Positions 51,914 to 60,409 are shown, counted from the stretch's first letter. The stretch: 64,000 bases of DNA from VXNE01 sp965206615 (GCA_965206615.1 CBDBKI010000005.1:1240001-1304000), one strand, 5' to 3'. Notes: generated by a model not told the origin, from the sequence alone. Numbers and translations: made by a program.

Positions 51914-51943
51914 CGGCGAGGTGGGTGTCCCTATCGGTCATCG
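51888..51943. repeat. Tandem 28-base duplication spanning the dppB stop and dppC start
   Basis: Two identical 28-base units (51888-51915 and 51916-51943) each contain GAGGTGGGTGTCCCTATCGG. On the minus strand the first-read unit supplies the last codons and TAG stop of dppB (51931-51933), and the second supplies the ATG of dppC (51911-51913). GGTGGGTGTCCC is the complement of the dispersed GGGACACCCACC core. Confidence 0.9.
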
Positions 51944-52887
51944 TACTTGATGCGGGGGTCGAGCCACGCGTAGGCGATGTCGGTCAGGAGATTGGCCAGC
52001 AGCACCGCGAGCGCCATGAGCAGCACGGCTCCCTGGGCCGCGAGGAAGTCGCGCATGAAGATGGCCTGCACCAGGAACTGGCCCATGCCGGGAATGCCGA
52101 ACAGCGTCTCGATGACCACGGCTCCGGCGAAGATGCGCCCGGTCTGCAGGCCGAAGACCGTCACGACGGGCAGGAGGGCGTTGCGCAGCGCATGCCGCCA
52201 GATGACCGCCGGCTCGCGCAGTCCTTTCGCACGGGCAGTGCGCACGTAGTCCTGGGCGAGGACCTCGAGCATCGCCGAGCGGCTCTGGCGCATGATGAGT
52301 GCGCAGCTCGTGATGCCGAGCGCGAATGCCGGCAGGATCATGTAGCGGATGCCTTCGACCGGGTCGTCGAAGATGTCGACGTAGCCCTGGGTCGGCAACC
52401 AGCCCAGGGTCACCCCGAACAGGAGGATCGCCATGATGCCGAGCCAGAAGTTGGGGATGGCGACCCCGCCGATGGACAGCACGGTGGCGATGTAGTCGAT
52501 GGGCCGGCCGCGATAGACGGCCGACGCGATGCCGGCCGGCACGGCGATGAGTACCGCCATGATCCAGGCGACGACACCGAATTGCAGGGTGACCGCGGCG
52601 CGGGTGCCCAGTTCCTCGACCACCGGCCGCTGGTTCTGCGTGGAGCGGCCGAGATCGCCGCGTAGCGCCTTGCCGAGCCAGATGGCGTACTGGACCAGGA
52701 TCGGCTTGTCGAGGTTGTGTTCACGGCGGATGAGTTCGAGCTGCTCCTCGTCGAGGGACTCTCCCGGCCCGACGAGCGCCCGCGCGGGATCGCCCGGGAT
52801 CGCGTGCATGAGGCCATGCACCAGGAACGTCACGATGAGCAGCACCGGGACCATCTGCAGGAGCCGACGCAGGAGGTAGCGCCACAT
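51931..52887 (-). CDS. Dipeptide/oligopeptide ABC permease DppB-like
   Basis: This 318-residue permease has six hydrophobic helices; the first is LLQMVPVLLIVTFLVHGLMH. MHAIPGDPARALVGPG and the EAA loop RTARAKGLREPAVIWRHALR near residue 215 are standard for the DppB/GsiC family. The C-terminus ends ITD-like LLTDIAYAWLDPRIKY, and the last residues come from the 28-base repeat. Between the solute-binding protein and DppC in an operon read leftwards. Confidence 0.92.
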   Translation of the reverse strand: MWRYLLRRLLQMVPVLLIVTFLVHGLMHAIPGDPARALVGPGESLDEEQLELIRREHNLDKPILVQYAIWLGKALRGDLGRSTQNQRPVVEELGTRAAVTLQFGVVAWIMAVLIAVPAGIASAVYRGRPIDYIATVLSIGGVAIPNFWLGIMAILLFGVTLGWLPTQGYVDIFDDPVEGIRYMILPAFALGITSCALIMRQSRSAMLEVLAQDYVRTARAKGLREPAVIWRHALRNALLPVVTVFGLQTGRIFAGAVVIETLFGIPGMGQFLVQAIFMRDFLAAQGAVLLMALAVLLANLLTDIAYAWLDPRIKYDDR

Positions 52888-52915
52888 GGCGGCGATCGCT
52901 AGCGGGGGGCCGGGA

Positions 52916-54490
52916 TCATCGATCGCCGCCCTCGCCGTCGGCGATCCAGATCTCGCGCAGATTCATCTTGCCGTCCCACCCCATGAGGCGGTCGAGGTTC
53001 CGTACCCGGAGCGGCGCCGTGGCGTAGTTCACGCCGTAGATCAGCGGCACGAACCACGCCTCGCGCAGCACGATGTCGTTCAGTTCGAGGTAGACGCGCC
53101 GCCGCGCCGGGATGTCGTAGAAGGACGCGCCGCGCTCGACCAGGGCGTCGATGTCCGGCCGCGGCAGGTTGCCGGCGTTGTAGTACCCGTCGCTCTTGTA
53201 GGCCAGCGACGCCAGCCAGTCGGGCTCGGGGTAGCGGCTCCATGCGGTCATGTAGAGCGGGTACTGGCGGCCGTGGAAGAAGCGCTCGGTGGCGACTCCG
53301 GCGTTCAGCACCTCGATGTGCATCGTGATGCCGACCCTCTTCAGCATGGCGCGGACGATCTCCGCGGCGGGGATGTGCAGGGCGTTGTTGTTGGTCACCG
53401 CGGTGAACTCGAAGCCGTCCGGCCGGCCTGCCAGGCGCAGGAGTTCGCGTGCCTGCTCGGGGTCGTAACCGGGGCGGGCCGAACTGGGTTCGTATGCCCA
53501 CGCCCCCACCGGCCACATGCCGGAGTCGGCCAGGATGGCGTTGTCGAAGTAGATCGCCGTGTTGATGGCGCGGGGGTCGATGGCGTGCACCACCGCGCGC
53601 CGCAGGCGCAGGTCGTCGAGGGGCGGCTTCGCCACGTTGAAGGCGAACACGTGGGCGATGCCGCCGCCCGGCATGGTCTCGATGCGGAAGCGCCGGTCCC
53701 GGCGGAATGCGGAGACGTCCTTGTAGGGCAGGTAGGCGACGTCGATCTCGCCCGTGCGCAGCGCCGAGACCAGCACGGTCTCGTCGCGAATGACCCGGAT
53801 CGTCACCTCGTCGAGGTAGGGCAGGCGGTTGCCGGCGTCGTCCACGCCCCAGTAGTGCGGGTTGCGAGCGAGGTGCACGGACGTGCCGGTCACCGCCTTG
53901 ACGACCCGGAACGGACCCGTGCCGGACGGGTTCCAGCCGTAGTCCCGGCCGAGTTGCCGCACGGCGGCCGGGGAACTCATGACGCCGCCCCGGTCGGCGA
54001 GCATGTTGAGTCCGGCGCCCCAGGGACGCTTGAGGTTGAAACGCACCGTGTGCTCGCCGAGCACCTCCACCGACTCGATCACGGTCATGGACGCACGCGG
54101 CGTGGCCATCGTGGCGGGGTCGAGGATGCGCTCGACGTTGAACTTGACGGCCTCGGCGTTGAAGGGCGCCCCGTCATGGAAAGTCACGCCGCGGCGCAGT
54201 TCGAACGTGATGGCGTGCGGGTCTTTCGATATCTGCCAGGAGGTCGCCAGCGAGGTCGCGGGGCGCGGCGTGAGGTCGGGGTCGGCGTCGACCAGCTGAT
54301 CGAAGATCTGCCGCCAGTAGTAGGCGTCGCCGCCGGAACGACCGAGTACGGCATCGAGCGACATGGGTTCCAGCGTGTAGCCGACCCGGAGGTGGCCGCC
54401 GTATTGCGGTTGCTCCCCGAACGCGCTCGATGCGAGCGCCAGTACGAGTGGCCAGGCCCAGCGGCGCGCGGTCTTTGCCGGTACGTTCAT
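52916..54490 (-). CDS. ABC transporter peptide-type solute-binding protein
   Basis: This 524-residue periplasmic protein has a signal peptide (WAWPLVLALASSAFG, cleavage near residue 25) and the SBP_bac_5 fold: GGHLRVGYTLEPMSLDAVLG near 31, the signature region DPHAITFELRRGVTFHDGAP near 95-115, NPSGTGPFRVVKAVTG near 185 and RRAVVHAIDPRAIN near 300. It delivers peptides, opines or similar ligands to the DppBC pore. It heads the operon and is divergent from the two ATPase genes, with 137 bases between. Confidence 0.92.
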   Translation of the reverse strand: MNVPAKTARRWAWPLVLALASSAFGEQPQYGGHLRVGYTLEPMSLDAVLGRSGGDAYYWRQIFDQLVDADPDLTPRPATSLATSWQISKDPHAITFELRRGVTFHDGAPFNAEAVKFNVERILDPATMATPRASMTVIESVEVLGEHTVRFNLKRPWGAGLNMLADRGGVMSSPAAVRQLGRDYGWNPSGTGPFRVVKAVTGTSVHLARNPHYWGVDDAGNRLPYLDEVTIRVIRDETVLVSALRTGEIDVAYLPYKDVSAFRRDRRFRIETMPGGGIAHVFAFNVAKPPLDDLRLRRAVVHAIDPRAINTAIYFDNAILADSGMWPVGAWAYEPSSARPGYDPEQARELLRLAGRPDGFEFTAVTNNNALHIPAAEIVRAMLKRVGITMHIEVLNAGVATERFFHGRQYPLYMTAWSRYPEPDWLASLAYKSDGYYNAGNLPRPDIDALVERGASFYDIPARRRVYLELNDIVLREAWFVPLIYGVNYATAPLRVRNLDRLMGWDGKMNLREIWIADGEGGDR

Positions 54491-54627
54491 GGTGTCGTCG
54501 TCGCTCTCGTGCCGCGCAGCGGTTGCCGCGGATGCCCGGGGCAGTATAAGCAACGCCGGCGACGGGATTTGACCCACTGCCGTGCGATCCGACAAGCTCT
54601 CGGACTCCTCACGCCGACGGACCCGGG

Positions 54628-55668
54628 ATGGACCAGGCTGCGACGCCCGACAGGCCGAACTTCACAGAGGTCGTTCTGGCCGTGGACGACCTCGTCACGA
54701 CCTTCCGCACCCCGGATGGCGTGGCGCGGGCGGTCGACGGGGTTTCGTTCGAGGTACGGGCCGGGGAGACGCTCGGTGTCGTCGGCGAATCGGGCTGCGG
54801 CAAGAGCGTCACGGCGCTGTCGATACTCGGGCTCATCCCGAGCCCGCCGGGGCGCATCGAGGGCGGCACGGCGTTGCTCGGAGACCGGGACCTGCTCTCG
54901 CTGTCGCAGAAGGCGCTGGCCGACGTGCGCGGCAACGAGATCGCGATCATCTTCCAGGAGCCGATGACCTCGCTGAATCCCGTGCTCACGGTCGGCTACC
55001 AGATCGCGGAGACCGTGCGCCGCCACGCGGGCGGCACGCGCGCCGGGACGATGCGGCGCGCGGTCGAGATGCTGGACCTGGTCGGCATCCCGGAAGCCGC
55101 ACGCCGCGCGCGGGAGTATCCGCACCAGCTGTCGGGTGGCATGCGCCAGCGCGCGATGATCGCGATGGCGCTGTGCTGCGAACCGAAGGTGCTGATCGCC
55201 GACGAACCCACCACCGCCCTGGACGTGACGATCCAGGCGCAGGTGCTGGACCTGATTCGGGACCTGCAGGCCAGGCACGGCACGGCGGTCATCCTGATCA
55301 CCCATGACCTCGGCGTCATCGCGGAGACCGCGCACCGCGTAGTGGTGATGTACGCCGGCCGGAAGGTGGAGGAAACGGACGTCGTGACGCTCTTCGATGC
55401 ACCGCGGCATCCCTACACGCGCGGCCTGCTCGCCTCCGTGCCGACGCTCGATGCGGTGCGCGGCGGCGCGGCCGGGGAACGGCGGCTGGCGGAAATCCCC
55501 GGCGTGGTCCCGAGCCTCACGGGACTCCCGGCCGGCTGCGCGTTTGCGCCGCGCTGCGGGTTTGCGGATGCGCGCTGCGCAGCTTCCCGGCCGCCGTTCG
55601 AGGAACAGCGTCCGGGTCACTGGGCGGCTTGCTGGCACGCGGACGCCTCGGGGCAACCGTCGCCGTGA
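54628..55668 (+). CDS. Dipeptide/oligopeptide ABC ATPase DppD-like
   Basis: This 346-residue ATPase has Walker A GESGCGKSV near residue 52, signature LSGGMRQRAMIAMAL near 170, Walker B VLIADEPTTALDV near 188 and the C-terminal oligopeptide-transporter domain with its iron-sulfur-type Cys block (GCAFAPRCGFADARCA, residues about 297-312). The companion DppF-like ATPase starts at the overlapping GTGA of its stop codon. Together they drive the SBP/DppB/DppC system encoded divergently. Confidence 0.93.
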   Translation: MDQAATPDRPNFTEVVLAVDDLVTTFRTPDGVARAVDGVSFEVRAGETLGVVGESGCGKSVTALSILGLIPSPPGRIEGGTALLGDRDLLSLSQKALADVRGNEIAIIFQEPMTSLNPVLTVGYQIAETVRRHAGGTRAGTMRRAVEMLDLVGIPEAARRAREYPHQLSGGMRQRAMIAMALCCEPKVLIADEPTTALDVTIQAQVLDLIRDLQARHGTAVILITHDLGVIAETAHRVVVMYAGRKVEETDVVTLFDAPRHPYTRGLLASVPTLDAVRGGAAGERRLAEIPGVVPSLTGLPAGCAFAPRCGFADARCAASRPPFEEQRPGHWAACWHADASGQPSP

Positions 55669-56678
55669 GCGAGGCAACGCGCGAAACGCCCGTCGGGGAC
55701 GACGTGCCGGTTCTGGAAGTGCCGGTTCTGGAAGTAGAGGGACTCCGCAAGTACTTCGTCTCTCCGCGCAGGCTGCTCGGTCCCAAGGCGGGCGTCGTGC
55801 ACGCGGTGGACGGTGTCAGCTTCTCCATCGGTCCCCGGGAAACCCTCGGCCTCGTGGGCGAGAGCGGCTGCGGGAAGTCCACTGTCGGGCGCACCATCCT
55901 GCGCCTGCTGACACCCACGGAGGGCGTGATCCGTCTGCTGGGGGACGACATCACGAGGCTCGACAGCCGCGCGCTGCGCCCGTACCGGCGCCGCATGCAG
56001 ATCATCTTCCAGGACCCGTACTCCTCCCTGGATCCCCGCATGACCGCCGGGGACATCGCCGGCGAGCTGCTCGGCGTGCATGGGGTCTCGAGCCGGGCCG
56101 AGCGCGAGGAGCGGGTGGCGGAGCTGTTCGCGCGCGTCGGACTGCGTCGGGACCAGGTTCGAAACTACCCGCACGAGTTCTCCGGCGGGCAGCGTCAGCG
56201 GCTCGGCATCGCCCGGGCGCTGTCGCTGCATCCGAGCCTGATCGTCTGCGACGAGCCGGTGTCCGCCCTCGATGTCTCCATCCAGGCGCAGGTGATCAAC
56301 CTGCTGAGGGACCTGCAGGCGGAATACGGACTGTCCTATCTCTTCATTGCCCACGATCTCGCGGTGGTGGAGCACATCAGTCACCGGGTCGCGGTGATGT
56401 ACCTCGGCCGCATCGTCGAGTTCGCCGACAAGCGCGAGCTGTTCGCGAATCCGTTGCACCCGTATACGGAGAGCCTGCTCGATGCCGTGCCGGTGCCCGA
56501 TCCCCGGCGCCCGCGCAAGCGGCGGATCGTGGGCGGCGACGTGCCGAGCCCCATAGACCGACCGTCGGGATGCCACTTCCACACGCGCTGTCCGTACGCG
56601 GTCGAACGCTGCCGGCGCGAGGACCCGACGCTGCGGGAGGTCGCACCGGGGCACCGGGTGGCCTGTCACCTGCGGTGA
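55665..56678 (+). CDS. Dipeptide/oligopeptide ABC ATPase DppF-like
   Basis: This 337-residue ATPase has Walker A GESGCGKSTV near residue 65, signature FSGGQRQRLGIARALSLHP near 168, Walker B LIVCDEPVSALDV near 190 and a C-terminal Cys block (GCHFHTRCPYAVERC). GTG at 55665 overlaps the DppD stop. A perfect 15-base tandem duplication at 55703-55732 gives VPVLEVPVLE in the N-terminus, another mark of the small duplications scattered through the window. Confidence 0.93.
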   Translation: MSEATRETPVGDDVPVLEVPVLEVEGLRKYFVSPRRLLGPKAGVVHAVDGVSFSIGPRETLGLVGESGCGKSTVGRTILRLLTPTEGVIRLLGDDITRLDSRALRPYRRRMQIIFQDPYSSLDPRMTAGDIAGELLGVHGVSSRAEREERVAELFARVGLRRDQVRNYPHEFSGGQRQRLGIARALSLHPSLIVCDEPVSALDVSIQAQVINLLRDLQAEYGLSYLFIAHDLAVVEHISHRVAVMYLGRIVEFADKRELFANPLHPYTESLLDAVPVPDPRRPRKRRIVGGDVPSPIDRPSGCHFHTRCPYAVERCRREDPTLREVAPGHRVACHLR

Positions 56679-56789
56679 GCGCGGTCGAGGTCGGGCGACG
56701 GTCGCACGCGCTGTCCGGCCATTGGCTGACAGCTGAAACGCTGCACGTGGCTATACTCACTCCTCAGGAATTCACGGGGTTCCGTTGAG

Positions 56790-57431
56790 GTGAATCCGGC
56801 CCTGAAGGCCAAGGCTACGCGGCGTGCCTCCCAGGAGGCACTGGATGCGCTCGTCTGCGACGCGGCGCCGCGCCAGGGTTGCTGGACCGAGGCGGACTAC
56901 CTGTGGTTGACCGATCGCGCCGACGGCCTGATCGAGTTCACGGACGGACACATCGAACTGTTGCCGATCTCGACGGTGGCGCACCAGGTCATCCTTGCCT
57001 TCCTTTACGAGGCCTTTGAGGCCTGGGTCCGCCCACGTGGGGGACTCGTGCTCTTTGCGGCGCTGCGCCTGCGCGTGCGGGAGAACAAGTTCCGCGAACC
57101 GGACCTGCTCCTCTTGCGGGACCGGCACGATCCCCGCAACCGGAACCGGTTCTGGCTCGGCGCGGATCTGGTGGTCGAAGTTGTCAGTCCCGACGGCGAG
57201 GAACGGGACTGGATCGAGAAGCGCGCCGACTACGCGGAAGGCGGGATTCCCGAGTACTGGATCGTGGATCCTCCGGAGGAGACCGTCACCGTCCTGACGT
57301 TGGATGGTGAAGCCTATGTCGAGCATGGCGTGTTCGGTGACGGCGAGGCGGCCACTTCCGTGCTGTTGCCGGGCTTCTCCGTGGACGTGGCGTCCGTCTT
57401 CGGCGCCGCAAGGGATTCCGGCGCGACCTGA
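56790..57431 (+). CDS. Uma2-family putative endonuclease (DUF820)
   Basis: This 213-residue protein belongs to the Uma2 family, a restriction-endonuclease-like fold. WTEADYLWLTDRADGLIEFT lies near residue 32, EPDLLLLRDRH near 105 provides the PD part, and LVVEVVSPDGEERDWIEKRADYAEGG-type sequence near 128-153 supplies the E-x-K element, followed by PEYWIVDP. Uma2 proteins are common in cyanobacteria and symbionts and their role is unknown. GTG at 56790. It is between the ABC ATPases and hisB with no clear partner. Confidence 0.85.
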   Translation: MNPALKAKATRRASQEALDALVCDAAPRQGCWTEADYLWLTDRADGLIEFTDGHIELLPISTVAHQVILAFLYEAFEAWVRPRGGLVLFAALRLRVRENKFREPDLLLLRDRHDPRNRNRFWLGADLVVEVVSPDGEERDWIEKRADYAEGGIPEYWIVDPPEETVTVLTLDGEAYVEHGVFGDGEAATSVLLPGFSVDVASVFGAARDSGAT

Positions 57432-57485
57432 CGCACTTCTGACCGCAGGGGCCGGACGTGGATGCTTCCCCGGTATAATCGCCGC

Positions 57486-58073
57486 GTGAACCGTTCCGCC
57501 TCCATTTCCCGCGACACGCTCGAGACGAAGATTCGCGTCGGGATCGACCTCGACGGCTCCGGCGCGTCGCAATTCGACACCGGGCTGCCCTTCTTCGAGC
57601 ACATGCTCGACCAGGTGGCCCGGCACGGCCTGGTCGACCTCACGGTCGCAGCCGATGGCGACCTGCACGTCGATGCGCACCACACCGTGGAAGACGTCGG
57701 CATCGCCCTGGGCCAGGCGACGGCGCAGGCGGTGGGAGACAAGAAGGGCATCACCCGCTACGGCCACGCCTACGTGCCGCTCGACGAAGCCCTGTCGCGC
57801 GTGGTGCTGGACTTCTCGGGCCGGCCGGGACTGACCTGGTCCGTCGACTTCGTGCGCCCGCGCATCGGCGAGTTCGACGTGGACCTGTTCCACGAGTTCT
57901 TCCATGGCTTCGTGAACCACGCGCGGGTGACGCTGCACGTCGACAATCTGAAGGGTTCCAACGCGCACCACCAGGCGGAGACGATCTTCAAGGCCTTCGG
58001 GCGTGCGCTACGCATGGCGGTGGCGCTCGATCCCCGCAGCGCGGCGCTGCCGAGCACCAAGGGCACCCTTTGA
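57486..58073 (+). CDS. hisB: Imidazoleglycerol-phosphate dehydratase HisB
   Basis: This 195-residue enzyme performs the sixth step of histidine synthesis. It has GLPFFEHMLDQVARHG near residue 33 and DAHHTVEDVGIALGQA near 59, with Mn-binding His and Glu, and the second half FHEFFHGFVNHARVTLHV with GSNAHHQAETIFKAFGRAL. It is the monofunctional form without the phosphatase domain. GTG at 57486 gives the usual family start and length; ATG at 57462 is an alternative. Its stop overlaps the TTG of hisA. Confidence 0.94.
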   Translation: MNRSASISRDTLETKIRVGIDLDGSGASQFDTGLPFFEHMLDQVARHGLVDLTVAADGDLHVDAHHTVEDVGIALGQATAQAVGDKKGITRYGHAYVPLDEALSRVVLDFSGRPGLTWSVDFVRPRIGEFDVDLFHEFFHGFVNHARVTLHVDNLKGSNAHHQAETIFKAFGRALRMAVALDPRSAALPSTKGTL

Positions 58074-58828
58074 TCGTCATCCCGGCGATCGACATCCAGG
58101 GCGGCCGCTGCGTCCAGCTCAAGCAAGGGATCAAGGATTCGGCATCGGTGTACGGGGACGATCCGGTCGCCATGGTCGAGCGGTGGACGAGCCGCGGGGC
58201 GCGTCGCATCCACGTCGTGGATCTCGATGGCGCGTTTGCGGGAGCGCGCGTGCACGCCAACGTCGTGGAGCACATCGCGGCAGCCGCGGGCGACGTGCCG
58301 GTACAGGTCGGCGGCGGTGTGCGCACCGCGGAGGCGGTCGAACGCTACCTTGCGGCGGGTGTCGGCCAGGTGATCGTCGGGACGCGTGCGATCGAGGATC
58401 CGTCCTTCCTCGCCGCGATGGCCGAGCGCCATCCGCGCCGGGTGATCCTCGGTCTCGATGCGCGTGGCGGGCGGGCCGCGACGGCGGGTTGGGACGAGAC
58501 GAGCGGTGCGGCCGCGCTCGAGTTCGCGGCCAGTGTGGCCGGATTGCCGCTGTTCGCCATCGTCTTCACGGACATCGAACGCGATGGGATGCTGACGGGC
58601 GTGAACGCGGCAGCGACGGCGGCCGTTGCCCGCGCAACGGGTGTGCCGGTGATCGCGTCCGGCGGCGTGCGCGACCTGGACGATATCCGCCGGCTGAAGG
58701 CGCTCGGTCTCGCCGCACGGGAACTCATGGGAGTGATCGCGGGGTCCGCTCTATACGAGGGGACGCTCGATCTCGAGGCGGCGCAGACGCTGCTCGACGC
58801 ACCTGTCCAAGGTCGCCAGGGGATCTGA
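58070..58828 (+). CDS. hisA: Phosphoribosylformimino-AICAR ribotide isomerase HisA
   Basis: This 252-residue TIM barrel carries out the ProFAR isomerase step of histidine synthesis. MIVIPAIDIQGGRCVQLKQG at the start has the first catalytic Asp, VDLDGAFAG near 45 follows, VQVGGGVRT near 78 binds phosphate, and FTDIERDGMLTGVN near 165 holds the second Asp; VIASGGVRDLDDIRRL closes the site. It starts at TTG in the hisB stop (TTGA), so translation is coupled. In many proteobacteria hisH lies between hisB and hisA; here it does not, and hisF does not follow. Confidence 0.93.
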   Translation: MIVIPAIDIQGGRCVQLKQGIKDSASVYGDDPVAMVERWTSRGARRIHVVDLDGAFAGARVHANVVEHIAAAAGDVPVQVGGGVRTAEAVERYLAAGVGQVIVGTRAIEDPSFLAAMAERHPRRVILGLDARGGRAATAGWDETSGAAALEFAASVAGLPLFAIVFTDIERDGMLTGVNAAATAAVARATGVPVIASGGVRDLDDIRRLKALGLAARELMGVIAGSALYEGTLDLEAAQTLLDAPVQGRQGI

Positions 58829-58845
58829 AAGAAGACGGAATCCCA

Positions 58846-58865
58846 CCCGCCGCTTGCGCGGCGGG
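58846..58865. terminator. Hairpin between hisA and hsp20
   Basis: CCCGCCGC-TTGC-GCGGCGGG (58846-58865) is a perfect 8-bp stem between the convergent hisA and Hsp20 genes. It could stop both transcripts. No T-run follows on either strand, so termination strength is uncertain. Confidence 0.6.
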
Positions 58866-58880
58866 CGGGGACAGCATCCG

Positions 58881-59294
58881 TCAGTGGACCTTCACCTCGA
58901 TCTCGCGCGGCTTCGCCTTCTCGCGCTTCGCCACCGTCACGGAGATCACGCCACGGTCGGCGGCGGCCTCGATGGCGTCCTCGTCGGCGTCTTCCGGCAG
59001 GCGGAAGTTGCGCGTGAACTTGCCGAAGCGCCGCTCGGTGCGATGCACCTTCTCCGACTCGTGCGTGCGCTCGTACTTGCGCTCGCCGGTGATCGTCAGG
59101 ACGCCTTCCTTGAAGGTGACGCTGATGTCCTCCGGCGCCATGGCCGGCAGTTCCACGTCGACGCGGTAGGCGTTGTCGTCCTCCCGCACGTCGACCGGTG
59201 GCAGCCAGTCGTTGTAGCTCTCGCCGAGGAAGCCCCGCGCGAACAGATCGTCGAATTCCCGGATGGGATTCCAGCGGACCAGTGCCATTTTCAT
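58881..59294 (-). CDS. Hsp20-family small heat-shock protein
   Basis: This 137-residue chaperone has the N-terminus MALVRWNPIREFDDLFARGF, the alpha-crystallin domain from PPVDVREDDNAYRVDVELPA to VISVTVAKREK, with the GVLTITGERKYE strand pair near residue 65, and a short C-terminal tail REIEVKV. It holds unfolded proteins under heat or oxidative stress. ATG at 59294 follows a CAGGAG ribosome site. A weak minus-strand sigma32-like signal (CTTGGAA with CCCTTA) lies at about 59325-59350. Confidence 0.92.
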   Translation of the reverse strand: MKMALVRWNPIREFDDLFARGFLGESYNDWLPPVDVREDDNAYRVDVELPAMAPEDISVTFKEGVLTITGERKYERTHESEKVHRTERRFGKFTRNFRLPEDADEDAIEAAADRGVISVTVAKREKAKPREIEVKVH

Positions 59295-59416
59295 CTCCTG
59301 AATAGTTGCCGTTGACAGTTAGGTAAGGGCTCTTTCAGGAGTTCCAAGGTCTTGAAATCAATCGCGCAATCCCCACGCCCGCCGTTTTTTTGCCAGGTGA
59401 CTGCCGCCCCCCACGA
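59295..59416. promoter_or_regulatory. Hsp20 upstream region with a sigma32-like signal pointing away
   Basis: On the plus strand, CTTGAAA (59351-59357) and CCCCAC (59371-59376) are separated by 13 bases, close to the heat-shock consensus CTTGAAA-N13-CCCCAT, but directed away from hsp20 towards the 39-base repeats and the antisense of the SDR gene. On the minus strand only a weaker match precedes hsp20. A T7 run follows near 59385. Confidence 0.4.
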
Positions 59417-59516
59417 GTTGGGCAGCAACTCGAATGCGAACCGCAGGTTCGCGCAGTTGGGCAGCAACTCGAATGCGAACCGCAGGTTCGCGCAGTTGGG
59501 CAGCAACTCGAATGCC
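59417..59516. repeat. 39-base tandem repeats with internal hairpins
   Basis: Two full 39-base units (59417-59455, 59456-59494) and a partial third (to about 59516) each start GTTGGGCAGCAACTCGAATG. Each unit contains a perfect stem GCGAACC-GCA-GGTTCGC. The array lies between the Hsp20 promoter and the 3' end of the SDR gene. Confidence 0.9.
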
Positions 59517-59539
59517 ACGCCGAACGGCGTGGCGCGCGC

Positions 59540-60343
59540 TCAAGCCGGGTCTTCGTTGAACATCGAGGTGCGTCCGCCGTCCACCACCAGGTCGTGACAG
59601 TTCACGAACCGGCCCTCCTCGCTTGCGAGATACAGTGCCGCCGTCGCGATGTCGCGGTCGAGGCCTGACACCTTGAGCGGCGTGGCCCGCGCCAGGTTGC
59701 GCTGCAGCTTCTCGAGCTTGCGGGCGTTCTCCTCGTCGGGCAGCGTGTTGGCGCGTTGCGACCCGCCCCAGAAGATGGGTGTGGCGATGGCGCCCGGCGA
59801 GATGACGTTCACGCGGATGCCGCGCGGCCCGAGTTCGACGCCGGCGAGTTTCGAGTAGTGGGTGAGCGCCGCCTTGACGGCAGAGTAGAGGACGTTCCCC
59901 TGCAGGTGCCGGATCGCCGCGACGCTCGAATTGTTGATGATCGAGCCGCCACCGCTTGCCAGCATGGCCGGTACGGCGAAGCGCATGCCCAGCACGCAGC
60001 TGGTGAAGAGCAGGCGGAAGCCGTAGTCGACGTTGTCGGCGGTGATGTCCGATACGCTGCCCGCGGTCGGGCCGCCGGCGTTGTTGAAGAGGATATCGAG
60101 CCGCCCGAAACGCTCTGCGGTGTCGTCGATGACGCGGCGGATGTCGTCCTCCACCATCACGTCCTGGCGCTGGTAGGTGACGTTGCCGCCAAGCCGGTCG
60201 GCCAGCGCCTGGCCCTTATCTTCCGAGCGCCCGGCGATGACCACCTGCGCGCCTTCGGCGGCAAAGAGTTCCGCCGTCGCGGCGCCAATGCCGCTGGTGC
60301 CGCCGGTGATGATGGCGACCTTGTCCTGCAAACGGGTTCCCAT
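59540..60343 (-). CDS. Short-chain dehydrogenase/reductase
   Basis: This 267-residue NAD(P)-dependent oxidoreductase has the cofactor motif TGGTSGIGAA near residue 14-22, the structural NNAG near 92, the catalytic Ser in INNSSVAAI near 144 and YSAVK near 158 with the Tyr and Lys. The SPGAIATPIFWGG segment is the usual substrate-side loop. ATG at 60343; the upstream MTPDRGAP extension lacks a ribosome site. Substrate unknown. It ends near the 39-base repeats. Confidence 0.92.
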   Translation of the reverse strand: MGTRLQDKVAIITGGTSGIGAATAELFAAEGAQVVIAGRSEDKGQALADRLGGNVTYQRQDVMVEDDIRRVIDDTAERFGRLDILFNNAGGPTAGSVSDITADNVDYGFRLLFTSCVLGMRFAVPAMLASGGGSIINNSSVAAIRHLQGNVLYSAVKAALTHYSKLAGVELGPRGIRVNVISPGAIATPIFWGGSQRANTLPDEENARKLEKLQRNLARATPLKVSGLDRDIATAALYLASEEGRFVNCHDLVVDGGRTSMFNEDPA

Positions 60344-60409
60344 GGGTGCTCCTCTGTCGGGGGTCAATTGGACTGGCGGCGAGACTATAGCGCGGTTGCC
60401 CGGGCGCGC

